Shown here: positions 15,305 to 23,880 of the stretch, in pieces
How positions within the stretch are numbered: the first letter of the stretch is position 1
How the letters are laid out: each line of letters begins with the position of its first letter
Assembly (NCBI GenBank): GCA_947441875.1
Contig: CANEUR010000001.1
Location: 1-24,863 of the forward strand
DNA length: 24,863 nucleotides
Direction of reading: 5' to 3'
Source: Rickettsiales bacterium
GTDB lineage: Bacteria > Pseudomonadota > Alphaproteobacteria > Rickettsiales > UBA1997
Notes under the pieces: generated by a model
Databases searched by the model: none
Seen by the model: the letters and a program-made list of their open reading frames with translations, nothing else
Told to the model about the DNA's origin: nothing
Program-made: the position numbers and the translations under genes

Positions 15305-15849
15305 AACTGATCGATAATGATGTTGCGATTAGTATAAACACAAAGATCGGCGGCTATTGTTAATGATTTTTCAACAATTTGATAGGCAGATAAACTAGAA
15401 TCAGCCAAAGCTCGAGCCGCAGCTAAGGCAAAATTACCACCAGAACCAATGCCAATAATACCATCTTCTGGCTCTAGCACATCGCCATTACCAGTAAGAA
15501 CAAGTGAAATATTGCTATCAATAACAATCATCATAGCCTCGAGCCTTCTTAGATATTTATCGGTTCGCCAATCTTTGGCAAGCTCTACACAAGCTCGCAT
15601 CAATTGTTTTGGATATTGTTCTAGTTTGCCTTCTAGCCTTTCAAATAAAGTAAAAGCATCAGCCGTAGCCCCAGCAAAACCAACAATAATAGAGCCATCA
15701 GATATTCTTCTGATTTTTTTAGCATTTGATTTTAAAACTGTTTGCCCCAAAGACACCTGCCCATCACCGCCAATGGCTACCTGATTATTTTTGCGAACCG
15801 CCAAAATAGTAGTGCCATAAATAGTAGAAGAATTTTTATGTTCGAGCAT
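15301..15849 (-). CDS. hslV: ATP-dependent protease subunit HslV
   Basis: 182 residues from the ATG at 15849. Another in-frame ATG at 15882 would add 11 residues. HslV is the proteasome-like peptidase of the HslUV complex. The catalytic threonine follows a Gly in the sequence GTTILAVRK (T13 as the mature N-terminus after processing). Conserved features follow: AIGGDGQVSLGQTVLK, IVGFAGATADAFTLFERLE, ELAKDWRTDKYLRRLEAMM, LTGNGDVLEPEDGIIGIGSGGNFALAAARAL, and DLCVYTN. Length is usual. The partner unfoldase HslU, generally adjacent, is absent; tolB follows instead. The start faces ampG divergently, sharing an 87- to 120-base intergenic stretch. Confidence 0.95.
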   Translation of the reverse strand: MLEHKNSSTIYGTTILAVRKNNQVAIGGDGQVSLGQTVLKSNAKKIRRISDGSIIVGFAGATADAFTLFERLEGKLEQYPKQLMRACVELAKDWRTDKYLRRLEAMMIVIDSNISLVLTGNGDVLEPEDGIIGIGSGGNFALAAARALADSSLSAYQIVEKSLTIAADLCVYTNRNIIIDQL

Positions 15850-15945
15850 AATTTTTGTTGTAAAATTGATTTTATAGATCATTATGGAACTGTTGTAAAA
15901 ATATATTTGAGATACAACATTGCAGTTTTAGTTTAGCAAGCAAAA

Positions 15946-15954
15946 TGCTATAAT
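15946..15954 (+). promoter_or_regulatory. Extended -10 promoter of the ampG-virB4-virB6 unit
   Basis: TGCTATAAT at 15946-15954 is an extended -10 element (TG-n-TATAAT) with all six -10 bases matching. No good -35 is at the proper distance, which is acceptable for an extended -10. Transcription would begin near 15961, only about nine bases before the ampG ATG at 15970, so the message is nearly leaderless. Confidence 0.6.
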
Positions 15955-15969
15955 TCAACAATTAAATTT

Positions 15970-17256
15970 ATGTTTTTAAAACTACTAAACAACAAAAATT
16001 TTTTTATTATCGCTTGCCTAGGTTTTGTAGCTGGTTTGCCTTTAGCCCTTATTTTATCTACTCTAAAAGCCACATTATTTGAAAATGGTTTTGATTTATC
16101 AACCATCGGTTTTTTATCGTTGCTTTCTTTGCCTTATTCTTTAAAAATGCTCGTCGCTCCTATTTTTGATTGTTTTAATGTGCCATTTTTACACAAAAAA
16201 TTTGGTCAGAAAAAATCATGGATTTTGATATTACAGTGTTTACTAACTATTTCTTGTTTTGGATTATCTTCGGCGGTTTGGCAAAATAACTTGTGGCTAA
16301 TTATGATTTTTGCTGTGTTGATTGCTGTTTTTTCGGCTTGTCAAGATATTGTGATTGATGCTTATAGAATTGAAAATTTTACTTTACAAAATCAGGGAAT
16401 TGCTACCATGATTTATGTTTATGGTTATCGCTTCGGAATGCTTATTTCTGGTGGTTTTGCTTTATATTTAGCAACTCAATTTGCTTGGTATATGGTTTAT
16501 TTTATTATGGCTTGTTTAGTATTTTTTTTCATGATTTTGTTAATCATTACTCATTCATATAAAGACCAAAAAATTACTTTACCAACAAATAAAATTAATA
16601 TCTTAAAACAATCTTGGCTGTTTATTATTGATGCTTATCGTGATTTAGCTAGTAAAAATAAATGGTATTTTATATTGCTTTTTATAATTTTCTTTAAACT
16701 TACCGATGCTTTTGCGGGCAATATGATTATGCCTTTTTTATTAGATATTGGATATTCTAAAAAAGAGTTGGCAACAATTTTAAAAACTTGCGGACTATTT
16801 ACCACTTTATTTGGGGTGTTTTTAGGAGCGATTTTAGTCAAAAAAATTAACATGAATCGGTTACTTTATTTTGCTTTATTACTACAAGCATTTTCAAATT
16901 TAGCTTTTTGTTATTTGGCAAAAGAAAATCAACAATATATTAATTTCTGGAACTTAAATTTTGATATACATTTACTTTTAGTGGTTTTTATTGAAAATAT
17001 CAGCGGAGGTATTGGCGATGTAGTTTTTGTTGCTTATCTCACTTCGTTATGCAATAAAAATTTTTCCGCTACTCAATATGCCTTGTTTAGCTCGTTAGGT
17101 TCTTTAGCAAGAAGCTTATTGGCTAGCTTATCTGGAATTTATGCTAATTATTTGGGTTGGTATATTTTTTTTATCTTTTCTGTTTTTTTAGTAATTCCAG
17201 CTCTTGCTTTTTTATTTTTAATTGGTAAAAATAGTATTTCAGAAAAAAATAATTAA
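15970..17256 (+). CDS. AmpG-family MFS permease (muropeptide transporter-like)
   Basis: 428 residues with about 12 membrane helices. AmpG-type members of the major facilitator superfamily import cell-wall fragments; several paralogs are known in Rickettsiales. The N-terminal helix GFVAGLPLALILSTLKATLFENG and the first loop pattern (GFLSLLSLPYSLKMLVAPIFD, about 47-67) match AmpG. The signature CQDIVIDAYRIE (124-135) is the AmpG equivalent of the common Q-D-I-x-x-D-A-x-R. The second half starts at FILLFIIFFKLTDA (about 230-245). The specific substrate cannot be read from the sequence, and Rickettsiales paralogs may differ from AmpG. It is first in a unit with virB4, eight bases upstream of that gene. 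I leave the symbol empty because of the paralogs. Confidence 0.83.
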   Translation: MFLKLLNNKNFFIIACLGFVAGLPLALILSTLKATLFENGFDLSTIGFLSLLSLPYSLKMLVAPIFDCFNVPFLHKKFGQKKSWILILQCLLTISCFGLSSAVWQNNLWLIMIFAVLIAVFSACQDIVIDAYRIENFTLQNQGIATMIYVYGYRFGMLISGGFALYLATQFAWYMVYFIMACLVFFFMILLIITHSYKDQKITLPTNKINILKQSWLFIIDAYRDLASKNKWYFILLFIIFFKLTDAFAGNMIMPFLLDIGYSKKELATILKTCGLFTTLFGVFLGAILVKKINMNRLLYFALLLQAFSNLAFCYLAKENQQYINFWNLNFDIHLLLVVFIENISGGIGDVVFVAYLTSLCNKNFSATQYALFSSLGSLARSLLASLSGIYANYLGWYIFFIFSVFLVIPALAFLFLIGKNSISEKNN

Positions 17257-17264
17257 CATAACAT

Positions 17265-19655
17265 ATGCAATTCTCTATTATTAAATCTAAAAAAGAATCG
17301 GTAATCAATAGAGAAACTTCTGCTTCAAAATTTATTCCTTATAAAAGTCATTTTAATCACAACACTTTACTTACCAAAAAAGATGAATTAGTAAGGGTAA
17401 TTAAAATTAAAGGTTTTTCTTTTGAAACCGCCGATGATATTGATGTTGATCTCAAAAAAAACACTCGAAATAATTTGCTAAAAAGCATGGCTCAAAGCAG
17501 TTTTTCTATGTATTTTCATACTATCAGAAGAAAAGAAAAAGCCTTTCCAGATGGTGAAATGCCAGACGATTTTAGCAAACAACTTAATCACAATTGGGGT
17601 TTGCGACATTCTGATGATAAATGCTTTGTTAACGAACACTTTTTAACAATTATCAGGGGCCAACTGCAGGGAGGGGTGATTGGAGCAATTAATTTAGTAA
17701 ATCAAGCACAACAAAAAACCAGTAAAACAGCCTGGACAGAATACATTAAAGAGGCTTATGGCGAACTAGAAGAAATGACCGAAAGAATCTTAAATGGCCT
17801 TTCTAATTATAGCCCACAACTACTTGAAGTTATTGAAACCGAAGATGGTTTTCAATCAGAAATTCTTAATTTTTTCGGCAGAATTGTAAATTGCGGTTAT
17901 CAACAAAACTATTTAGTTCCAACCTCTAATATCGACACTTACTTACCAGTTTCTCGACTTTATATTGGAGCAAAAACAATCGAAGTTCACAATCCTGATA
18001 CCATCAAATATGCAGGCTTAGTGTCAATCAAAGAATATCGACCAGCAACACATGCTGGTGTTTTTGATGGCTTTATGCAAATGCCTTTTGAGTTAATTAT
18101 TAGTCAATCTTTTGTTTTTACCGATCGCATGGTGGCAATTGGAGCAATGCAATTACAACAACGCAGATTAATGCAATCTGAAGATGTAGCAGTTTCACAA
18201 ATCAGAGAAATAGATGAAGCACTTGATTCGGCAATGGGTGGAGCCTATGCTTTTGGCAATCATTACATGACGGTTATGTGCATAGAAGATAGTCAAAAAT
18301 CATTAGAAAGCGCCTTATCTATGGCTTCTGTTGAACTTGCCAATGCTGGTATTACAGGTGTTAGAGAAAAAATAAATCTTGAACCAGCATTTTGGTCGCA
18401 ATTACCTGGTAATGCTAGCTTTATGGCAAGAGCCTCTACTATTAACACTTTAAACTTATCATCTTTTGCCTCTTTTCATAACTACCCTTCTGGCAATCGA
18501 AAAGGTAATCATTGGGGCGATGCGGTAACTGTGCTAAATACAGTTTCTGGCACTCCTTATTTTTTTAGCTTTCATGTTCGAGATGTTGGCCATACCATGA
18601 TTATTGGTCCTACTGGTGCTGGTAAAACGGTTTTACTAAATTTTTTATGTTCGCAATCACAAAAATTTAACGGCAGATTGTTTTTTTTCGACAAAGACCG
18701 AGGAGCTGAAATTTTTATAAGAGCAGTTGGTGGCAAATATATGATTCCTACCGCTTCTAAAGTTTCTGGTTTTAATCCTTTGCAACTGCCTGATAACAGC
18801 CAAAATCGAGCTTTTTTAGTTGAATTATTAAAATCTTTAGTATCTACAAACGGCGAAATTTTAGGTGCTCACGAAATTGAGCGAATTAACGAAGCAGTAA
18901 ATGGTAATTACAAACTACCAAAAGAACAAAGAATGCTACGAAATATCGCTCCTTTTATGGGCTTGGGAGGTCCTGGTAGTTTAGCAAATAGGCTTTCCAT
19001 TTGGCATTCTAACGGCTCTCATGCTAAACTTTTTGATAACGAAAACGACAACATAGATTTTTCTATCGCCCGAAATTTTGGCATCGAAATGGGTTATTTA
19101 TTGCAAGATAAAGTTGCCATTGCACCAGCTTTACTTTATTTGTTTCATCGTATTCAATCTTCTTTAAAAGGCGAGCCAACTATGATAGTGCTTGATGAAG
19201 CTTGGGCACTTATTGGCAACCCAATTTTTGCCCCAAAAATCAAAGACTGGCTAAAAGTCATGAGAAAACTAAATGCTATGGTGGTTTTTGCCACTCAATC
19301 GGTTGAAGATGCTTCAAAAAGCGAAATTTCTGATACTTTAGTGCAACAAACCGCCACTCAAATATTTTTGCCAAATCTAAGAGCAACCCAAGCTTATCGC
19401 AATATTTTTATGCTTTCAGAACGAGAATTTTCTATTGTTAAATCTACCGACCCTAGCACTAGATTTTTTTTAGTAAAACAAGATAATGATGGAGTGGTGG
19501 CAAGGCTTGATTTATCTGGTATGGATAACATTATTCAAGTATTATCTGGCCGAAACGATACCGTAGCATTACTTGATAGAATAATCGATGAACATGGCGA
19601 AGATCCGCAAGATTGGCTACCAATTTTTTACCAAAAAGCACAAAAATTATTATGA
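17265..19655 (+). CDS. virB4: Type IV secretion system ATPase VirB4 (rvhB4-like)
   Basis: 796 residues, typical of Rickettsiales VirB4. VirB4 is a cytoplasmic membrane-associated ATPase that energises assembly and transport of the type IV secretion system. The N-terminal VirB4-specific domain includes RHSDDKCFVNEHFLTIIRG and, at 410-425, NRKGNHWGDAVTVLNT. The ATPase domain has Walker A GPTGAGKT (448-455) and Walker B IVLDEAWAL (641-649), then FATQSVEDA (675-683) and TQIFLPN downstream. It follows ampG by eight bases and overlaps virB6 by four (ATGA). A virB3 gene, commonly just upstream, is not seen, and the N-terminus is not extended by a VirB3-like fusion. Confidence 0.96.
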   Translation: MQFSIIKSKKESVINRETSASKFIPYKSHFNHNTLLTKKDELVRVIKIKGFSFETADDIDVDLKKNTRNNLLKSMAQSSFSMYFHTIRRKEKAFPDGEMPDDFSKQLNHNWGLRHSDDKCFVNEHFLTIIRGQLQGGVIGAINLVNQAQQKTSKTAWTEYIKEAYGELEEMTERILNGLSNYSPQLLEVIETEDGFQSEILNFFGRIVNCGYQQNYLVPTSNIDTYLPVSRLYIGAKTIEVHNPDTIKYAGLVSIKEYRPATHAGVFDGFMQMPFELIISQSFVFTDRMVAIGAMQLQQRRLMQSEDVAVSQIREIDEALDSAMGGAYAFGNHYMTVMCIEDSQKSLESALSMASVELANAGITGVREKINLEPAFWSQLPGNASFMARASTINTLNLSSFASFHNYPSGNRKGNHWGDAVTVLNTVSGTPYFFSFHVRDVGHTMIIGPTGAGKTVLLNFLCSQSQKFNGRLFFFDKDRGAEIFIRAVGGKYMIPTASKVSGFNPLQLPDNSQNRAFLVELLKSLVSTNGEILGAHEIERINEAVNGNYKLPKEQRMLRNIAPFMGLGGPGSLANRLSIWHSNGSHAKLFDNENDNIDFSIARNFGIEMGYLLQDKVAIAPALLYLFHRIQSSLKGEPTMIVLDEAWALIGNPIFAPKIKDWLKVMRKLNAMVVFATQSVEDASKSEISDTLVQQTATQIFLPNLRATQAYRNIFMLSEREFSIVKSTDPSTRFFLVKQDNDGVVARLDLSGMDNIIQVLSGRNDTVALLDRIIDEHGEDPQDWLPIFYQKAQKLL

Positions 19656-22516
19656 AACAATCTAAATTTTTGCTACTTTTTTTAATACTAATCTTGCTTT
19701 TCAAACCCAGCTTTTCACAAACCAATGAAAGAGCCCCAAAATATGGGCCAGAACGAATCAGACCATGCGATCCTGATGATTATTCAAAAATCACGGAAGA
19801 CGATCGTTATAATTTATTAAAACAAACAACACTAGATATCAATGCTAATTTAAATTTTGCTTCAGAACCACAAAACGGCTTAGGATCTGATTTTATGTTT
19901 GAAATGTCTAACCAAAATTGCTCCATCTATTTTTCAAGCTATTGGTTGGCTTTTAGAAGTACAATTTCTATTGCCACTGCATTATGCGGTGGTACACCAT
20001 CAATTTTTCCGAATCCAATAAAAGATATTATTTGGCAAGTAAAAAATGTTGCTTCTTGTGCAAAAAACCGTGAAGCAGCATGTTGTAGTGCTGTTAAAGC
20101 AGTAGCGCTTTTATCTGCTGCTGTAGCAACTCACTCATTAATACTATACTCACTATCAGATCAGACATTAAAAAAAGTAAGAGTTTGTGGTTATAATTGG
20201 TCGCATCCAACTTATCAACTTGATAAAATTACGTATGATCAACAAGCAGAAAAGAGTTATAAAGAATATCTGTTAACATCAATAAAAGACAAAGAACAAT
20301 ACCAAGAGAAACATGAACTTAATAATGCTGGTAGATATTTTCGCATCTCCGATATTTTCGATAAAGAAGATAGCAATAAAAAAAACATGAAAAACAATGT
20401 TGATGGTAACGATTGTAGCGAAGAGACATTAAAAACCATGAAGCCGTTTTATTTAAGAGGTCTTGATTCTGGCAATTTTAACTGCGCTCAGTATAATGAT
20501 GAACAAAAACAATGTTGCGAAAATCTTGCTAAAAACTATATTTGCCTAGAAGACATTACATCAAGCAGAGATCCAAAACATAGAAATTTTACATTTTGTA
20601 AAAAAGGAACTATTTGCCGTCTAAACATTACTGAACAGGCAGAACCTGTAGAATTTACAATAAAAGAACGAGAGGAAGGTAGGGTTTTATGTGCCGAAAG
20701 TTATAGCTTGTGTCCTTATAATTTTTCTGTTGCTGGCGGAACAACTTATCCAGTAAAGCAACAAAACCACTCTAATGTTGAAGAAGCAAATAAAAAAATC
20801 AAAGATGCTTTTATTACCCCAGAAGCAAATAACGAAGATCTAACAACATATACCAATGATACACTACCAGAAGATCTTCCTTGTAGCGACAGTCAAAATC
20901 AAGAACCAGATACTTGTTTTCCAAAAGACAAGGCTTATCAATTAAAAAATCAATGTCAATATTATACTCACTGCACCATCGCCTCTGATTTTCCTTACAC
21001 TGTGCGCGATTATAAAATAAATCGTTATTTTTCATATGCTTGTCTAGATTTTAAAGGGGTTGCTGGTCAAAATAAATCAATTTCAACACTTGGTAACGAA
21101 ATATATTTAGGAGCGCCCATTGCTCAATGTTTTTATGAAACATTTGGCAATATTTTTACCAATAAAAATGGTCACACATTATGTAAAAGCGGTGAAACCA
21201 CCGATGGCACAAGCTGTATAGATAATGGTATAGCAATATATGAAAAAAACGAAAGCGGTGGCGAAAATATTTTTACCAAAATACAAAATAATTTAAAATT
21301 TACAATTAAAGTAGCCCTCACATTAGCAATTTTGTTTTTTGGCATTAAAATATTAATATCACCTGGTGATGTTATTGGCATGTCACAACGAAAAGAAATG
21401 ATTTTGCTAATATTTAAAATTGGCATTGTAGCTTATTTTGCACTAGGCAATGCTTGGCAAACTATTTTTTTTGATGCTATTTATGGCTCGTTCCCAGAAT
21501 TAGTATCTAAGTTTTTTCAATATACTAGCGCAGAAGGTGATATGTGCAAATCAGAAACCTCATTCATTATAAGCGATAGATATAGTTATTTAAAAATATT
21601 TAATCTACTTGATTGCAAATTAAAATACTATTTAGCATATACCCCTGGCACTTCTACCGCCAATGTTTTTGGCTTAATATTTTCTACTTTATTTACAGGA
21701 TCATATGGCTTTTTAATTGCGATATCATTATTCTTTTTTGTAATTATGATGATTATAATTATTATGAGAGCCTTATATTTGTTTATTACCAGTGCCTTAG
21801 CAATTGTGATTTATATTTTTGTTTCACCTATTATTTTTCCTACTTTGCTTTTTAAACAAACTGCTGATATTTTTAATAAATGGTTTATGCAACTTATTTC
21901 TTTTGCCTTGCAACCAATTATTTTATTTGTGTATATTGCTATTTTTATTCAAGCTTCTGATTTATTAATTTTCGGTAAAGATCCTAAATTTTCCGAAGGA
22001 AAAATAGACTGTGCCTACGATTATGTAAAAGACAAAACAAGAGTAGAAGAAGATAAAAAAAGATTAGCTTGCGTTTTACAATTTAGTCAATTCAGTCGAA
22101 GTTCAGCATTTGCCATTCTTTCTGTTGGCATACCTGCTGCATTTGATTTATTCTCCGATCTGCTCTCCAGTGGCAAACTGGGTATTATTCTTACTGTATT
22201 AAGAGGAGTTATAGGTATTTATTTACTCTTAAAGATGTTTGATCTCATACCAGGAATTATTGATTATATTTTTGGCTCTTCTCTTGATAAAAAAGGCGAC
22301 GACGTTCTTAACACCTTTAAATCTTTTGTTAGTAAAATAAGTCTTGCCAATAAAATGGCTGGCTCTTTAGCTTGGAATCAAGCATTTAATTCGGCAGAAA
22401 CATTGCAAGCTAAACAAGATGGTGGCAAAAAAGATGATGGCAAAAAAGATGATGGCAAAAAAGATGATGGTAAAAAAGATGATGGCAAAAAAGATGATAG
22501 TGGTGGTGTTGCTTAA
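19652..22516 (+). CDS. virB6: Large VirB6-family type IV secretion membrane protein
   Basis: 954 residues from the ATG at 19652, which overlaps the virB4 stop; an upstream ATG at 19613 lies inside virB4. VirB6 is the polytopic inner-membrane channel component of the VirB/rvh secretion system. A signal peptide or first membrane segment (KFLLLFLILILLFKPSFS, 5-22) precedes a long hydrophilic domain (about 23-545) with 24 cysteines, suggesting a disulfide-rich periplasmic domain. Hydrophobic segments at about 551-570, 583-600, 672-732, 745-768 and 820-875 form the VirB6 core, interrupted by loops with more cysteines. The C-terminus is a charged tail holding five copies of GKKDD (924-949 region). 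Rickettsiales rvhB6 proteins are similarly large. Only one copy follows virB4 here, and dnaN begins 90 bases later. Confidence 0.9.
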   Translation: MKQSKFLLLFLILILLFKPSFSQTNERAPKYGPERIRPCDPDDYSKITEDDRYNLLKQTTLDINANLNFASEPQNGLGSDFMFEMSNQNCSIYFSSYWLAFRSTISIATALCGGTPSIFPNPIKDIIWQVKNVASCAKNREAACCSAVKAVALLSAAVATHSLILYSLSDQTLKKVRVCGYNWSHPTYQLDKITYDQQAEKSYKEYLLTSIKDKEQYQEKHELNNAGRYFRISDIFDKEDSNKKNMKNNVDGNDCSEETLKTMKPFYLRGLDSGNFNCAQYNDEQKQCCENLAKNYICLEDITSSRDPKHRNFTFCKKGTICRLNITEQAEPVEFTIKEREEGRVLCAESYSLCPYNFSVAGGTTYPVKQQNHSNVEEANKKIKDAFITPEANNEDLTTYTNDTLPEDLPCSDSQNQEPDTCFPKDKAYQLKNQCQYYTHCTIASDFPYTVRDYKINRYFSYACLDFKGVAGQNKSISTLGNEIYLGAPIAQCFYETFGNIFTNKNGHTLCKSGETTDGTSCIDNGIAIYEKNESGGENIFTKIQNNLKFTIKVALTLAILFFGIKILISPGDVIGMSQRKEMILLIFKIGIVAYFALGNAWQTIFFDAIYGSFPELVSKFFQYTSAEGDMCKSETSFIISDRYSYLKIFNLLDCKLKYYLAYTPGTSTANVFGLIFSTLFTGSYGFLIAISLFFFVIMMIIIIMRALYLFITSALAIVIYIFVSPIIFPTLLFKQTADIFNKWFMQLISFALQPIILFVYIAIFIQASDLLIFGKDPKFSEGKIDCAYDYVKDKTRVEEDKKRLACVLQFSQFSRSSAFAILSVGIPAAFDLFSDLLSSGKLGIILTVLRGVIGIYLLLKMFDLIPGIIDYIFGSSLDKKGDDVLNTFKSFVSKISLANKMAGSLAWNQAFNSAETLQAKQDGGKKDDGKKDDGKKDDGKKDDGKKDDSGGVA
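22424..22498 (+). repeat. Five-copy 15-bp tandem repeat in the virB6 tail
   Basis: Units of GGCAAAAAAGATGAT at 22424, 22439, 22454, 22469 and 22484. The fourth has GGT for GGC; the others are identical. They code Gly-Lys-Lys-Asp-Asp. A multiple of three, so unit gain or loss keeps the frame. Confidence 0.97.
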
Positions 22517-22606
22517 AAATTATTTAACAACTCAAAAAAAATGTTGCAATAGCAAATTTGTTAAGTAAAATTTTGTATATTTTTCAAATACAACCAATAA
22601 AATTAT

Positions 22607-23710
22607 ATGCAATTTGAAGTATCAAAAACCATTCTTTTAAAAGCTCTGTCAGATGTTAACGGTGCTGTTGAAAAGAAAAACACTATACCAGTTTTGCAAA
22701 ATATTAAAATAGAAGCAAAAGATAATAAAGTTTCTTTATTTGCCACCGATATGGATATTTTAATAACCACTTATTTTGATTGTCAAATATCTACCGAGGG
22801 CTCTACTACTGTTTTGGCACAAATCTTCTTCGATATTATAAGAAAAATACCAGATGGCATAATTAATATTAATCTAGAAAACGAAAATTTACTACAAATC
22901 AAGCTCGGCAAATCTCGTTATAAATTATCTTGCATCGATCCTGCCGAATTTCCAATTATCTCTAGCGAAGAACTTACCGATGTAATAGAGCTCGATGCCC
23001 AAATTTTAGCTAAAATGATTAGTAAAACTCAATTTGCCATTTCTAACGATGAAACTCGCTATTATTTAAATGGTTTATTTTTTCATTCTCTCCAAGAAAA
23101 TGATAACCATTACCTTCGCACTGTTGCTACCGATGGCCATAGATTAGCAATGTCTTCTTTATTTACTGGCATAGCTAAAGATTTTGGCATTATTGTTCCC
23201 AAAAAAACCGTAGGTGAAATTAAAAGAATAATTGAAACCACCACTAAAAAAGTTTCTTTAGCAGTTTCAAGAGTAAAAATAAAGGTTGTGTGCGATAAAA
23301 CAACCATTGTTTCCAAACTAATTGATGGCGAATTTCCTCCCTATGATAAAGTGTTGCCAAAAAATAATTTTAATATCGTTAATATTAAAAGAAAAGATCT
23401 GTTCGATTGTCTCGATCGTATCTCAATTTTAGCAAACGACAAACATCGCTCAGTAAAAATCAAAATCTTTGAAAATAAATTTTGTTTACAAGTTGGTGAT
23501 GATGATAATCCTTTGGCTTACGAAGAACTCGATATCATTTACAGCGACAACAAAATAGAGTCTGGTTTTAATTCTAAATATCTACTCGAAATTATTTCTC
23601 AAGTTGAAAAAGAAGAAGTGGTTATAAAATTTAACGATGGTTTTTCGCCAGCACTTGTAGAATCTCCAGATTCTAACTCTGTGTTTGTAATTATGCCTGT
23701 TCGAATCTAA
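22607..23710 (+). CDS. dnaN: DNA polymerase III beta sliding clamp
   Basis: 367 residues. DnaN is the ring-shaped clamp that holds polymerase III on DNA. Family features are MQFEVSKTILLKALSDVNGAVEKKNTIPVLQNI at the start, LFATDMDILI, LSCIDPAEFPII, NDETRYYLNGLFFH, TVATDGHRLAMS (about 173-184), and a final FVIMPVRI. The three clamp domains are present and length is normal. It is separated from virB6 by 90 bases without an evident terminator, so cotranscription from upstream is possible, though an own promoter is likely for such a gene. The next gene starts nine bases after its stop. Confidence 0.97.
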   Translation: MQFEVSKTILLKALSDVNGAVEKKNTIPVLQNIKIEAKDNKVSLFATDMDILITTYFDCQISTEGSTTVLAQIFFDIIRKIPDGIININLENENLLQIKLGKSRYKLSCIDPAEFPIISSEELTDVIELDAQILAKMISKTQFAISNDETRYYLNGLFFHSLQENDNHYLRTVATDGHRLAMSSLFTGIAKDFGIIVPKKTVGEIKRIIETTTKKVSLAVSRVKIKVVCDKTTIVSKLIDGEFPPYDKVLPKNNFNIVNIKRKDLFDCLDRISILANDKHRSVKIKIFENKFCLQVGDDDNPLAYEELDIIYSDNKIESGFNSKYLLEIISQVEKEEVVIKFNDGFSPALVESPDSNSVFVIMPVRI

Positions 23711-23719
23711 TTCAAAATT

Positions 23720-23869
23720 ATGGCAATTGTTAAAAATATTATCATTTGGTTAATATTTTTTGCACTACTAGGGGCTGTTTTTATTTTGGCTTTATCAAGT
23801 GAATATGTGCCTATCAAAACCTTAGTTATTCCAATTAAAATTAGCAACAATATTAATTCTAATATTTAA
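23720..23869 (+). CDS. Small single-helix membrane protein of unknown function
   Basis: A 49-residue open frame from an ATG nine bases after dnaN to a TAA eleven bases before lpdA. Residues 5-25 (KNIIIWLIFFALLGAVFILAL) form one strong hydrophobic helix with a basic residue before it. A polar tail then follows, ending ISNNINSNI. No family was recognised. The tight spacing between two plus-strand genes and the membrane-helix profile support a real gene. I infer expression as part of a dnaN-lpdA unit. Confidence 0.6.
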   Translation: MAIVKNIIIWLIFFALLGAVFILALSSEYVPIKTLVIPIKISNNINSNI

Positions 23870-23880
23870 AAAATTACTTT

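Noticed and set aside
15449..15784. 111-residue plus-strand open frame inside hslV
   Set aside because: Antisense to well-conserved hslV with no recognisable protein features.
22524..22564. ttaacaa/ttgttaa inverted repeat between virB6 and dnaN
   Set aside because: Seven pairs over a long AT-rich loop and no adjacent U-tract; likely chance in this base composition.
22574..22603. TTGTAT and TAAAAT as a dnaN promoter
   Set aside because: The predicted start would fall at or beyond the dnaN ATG, so not convincing.
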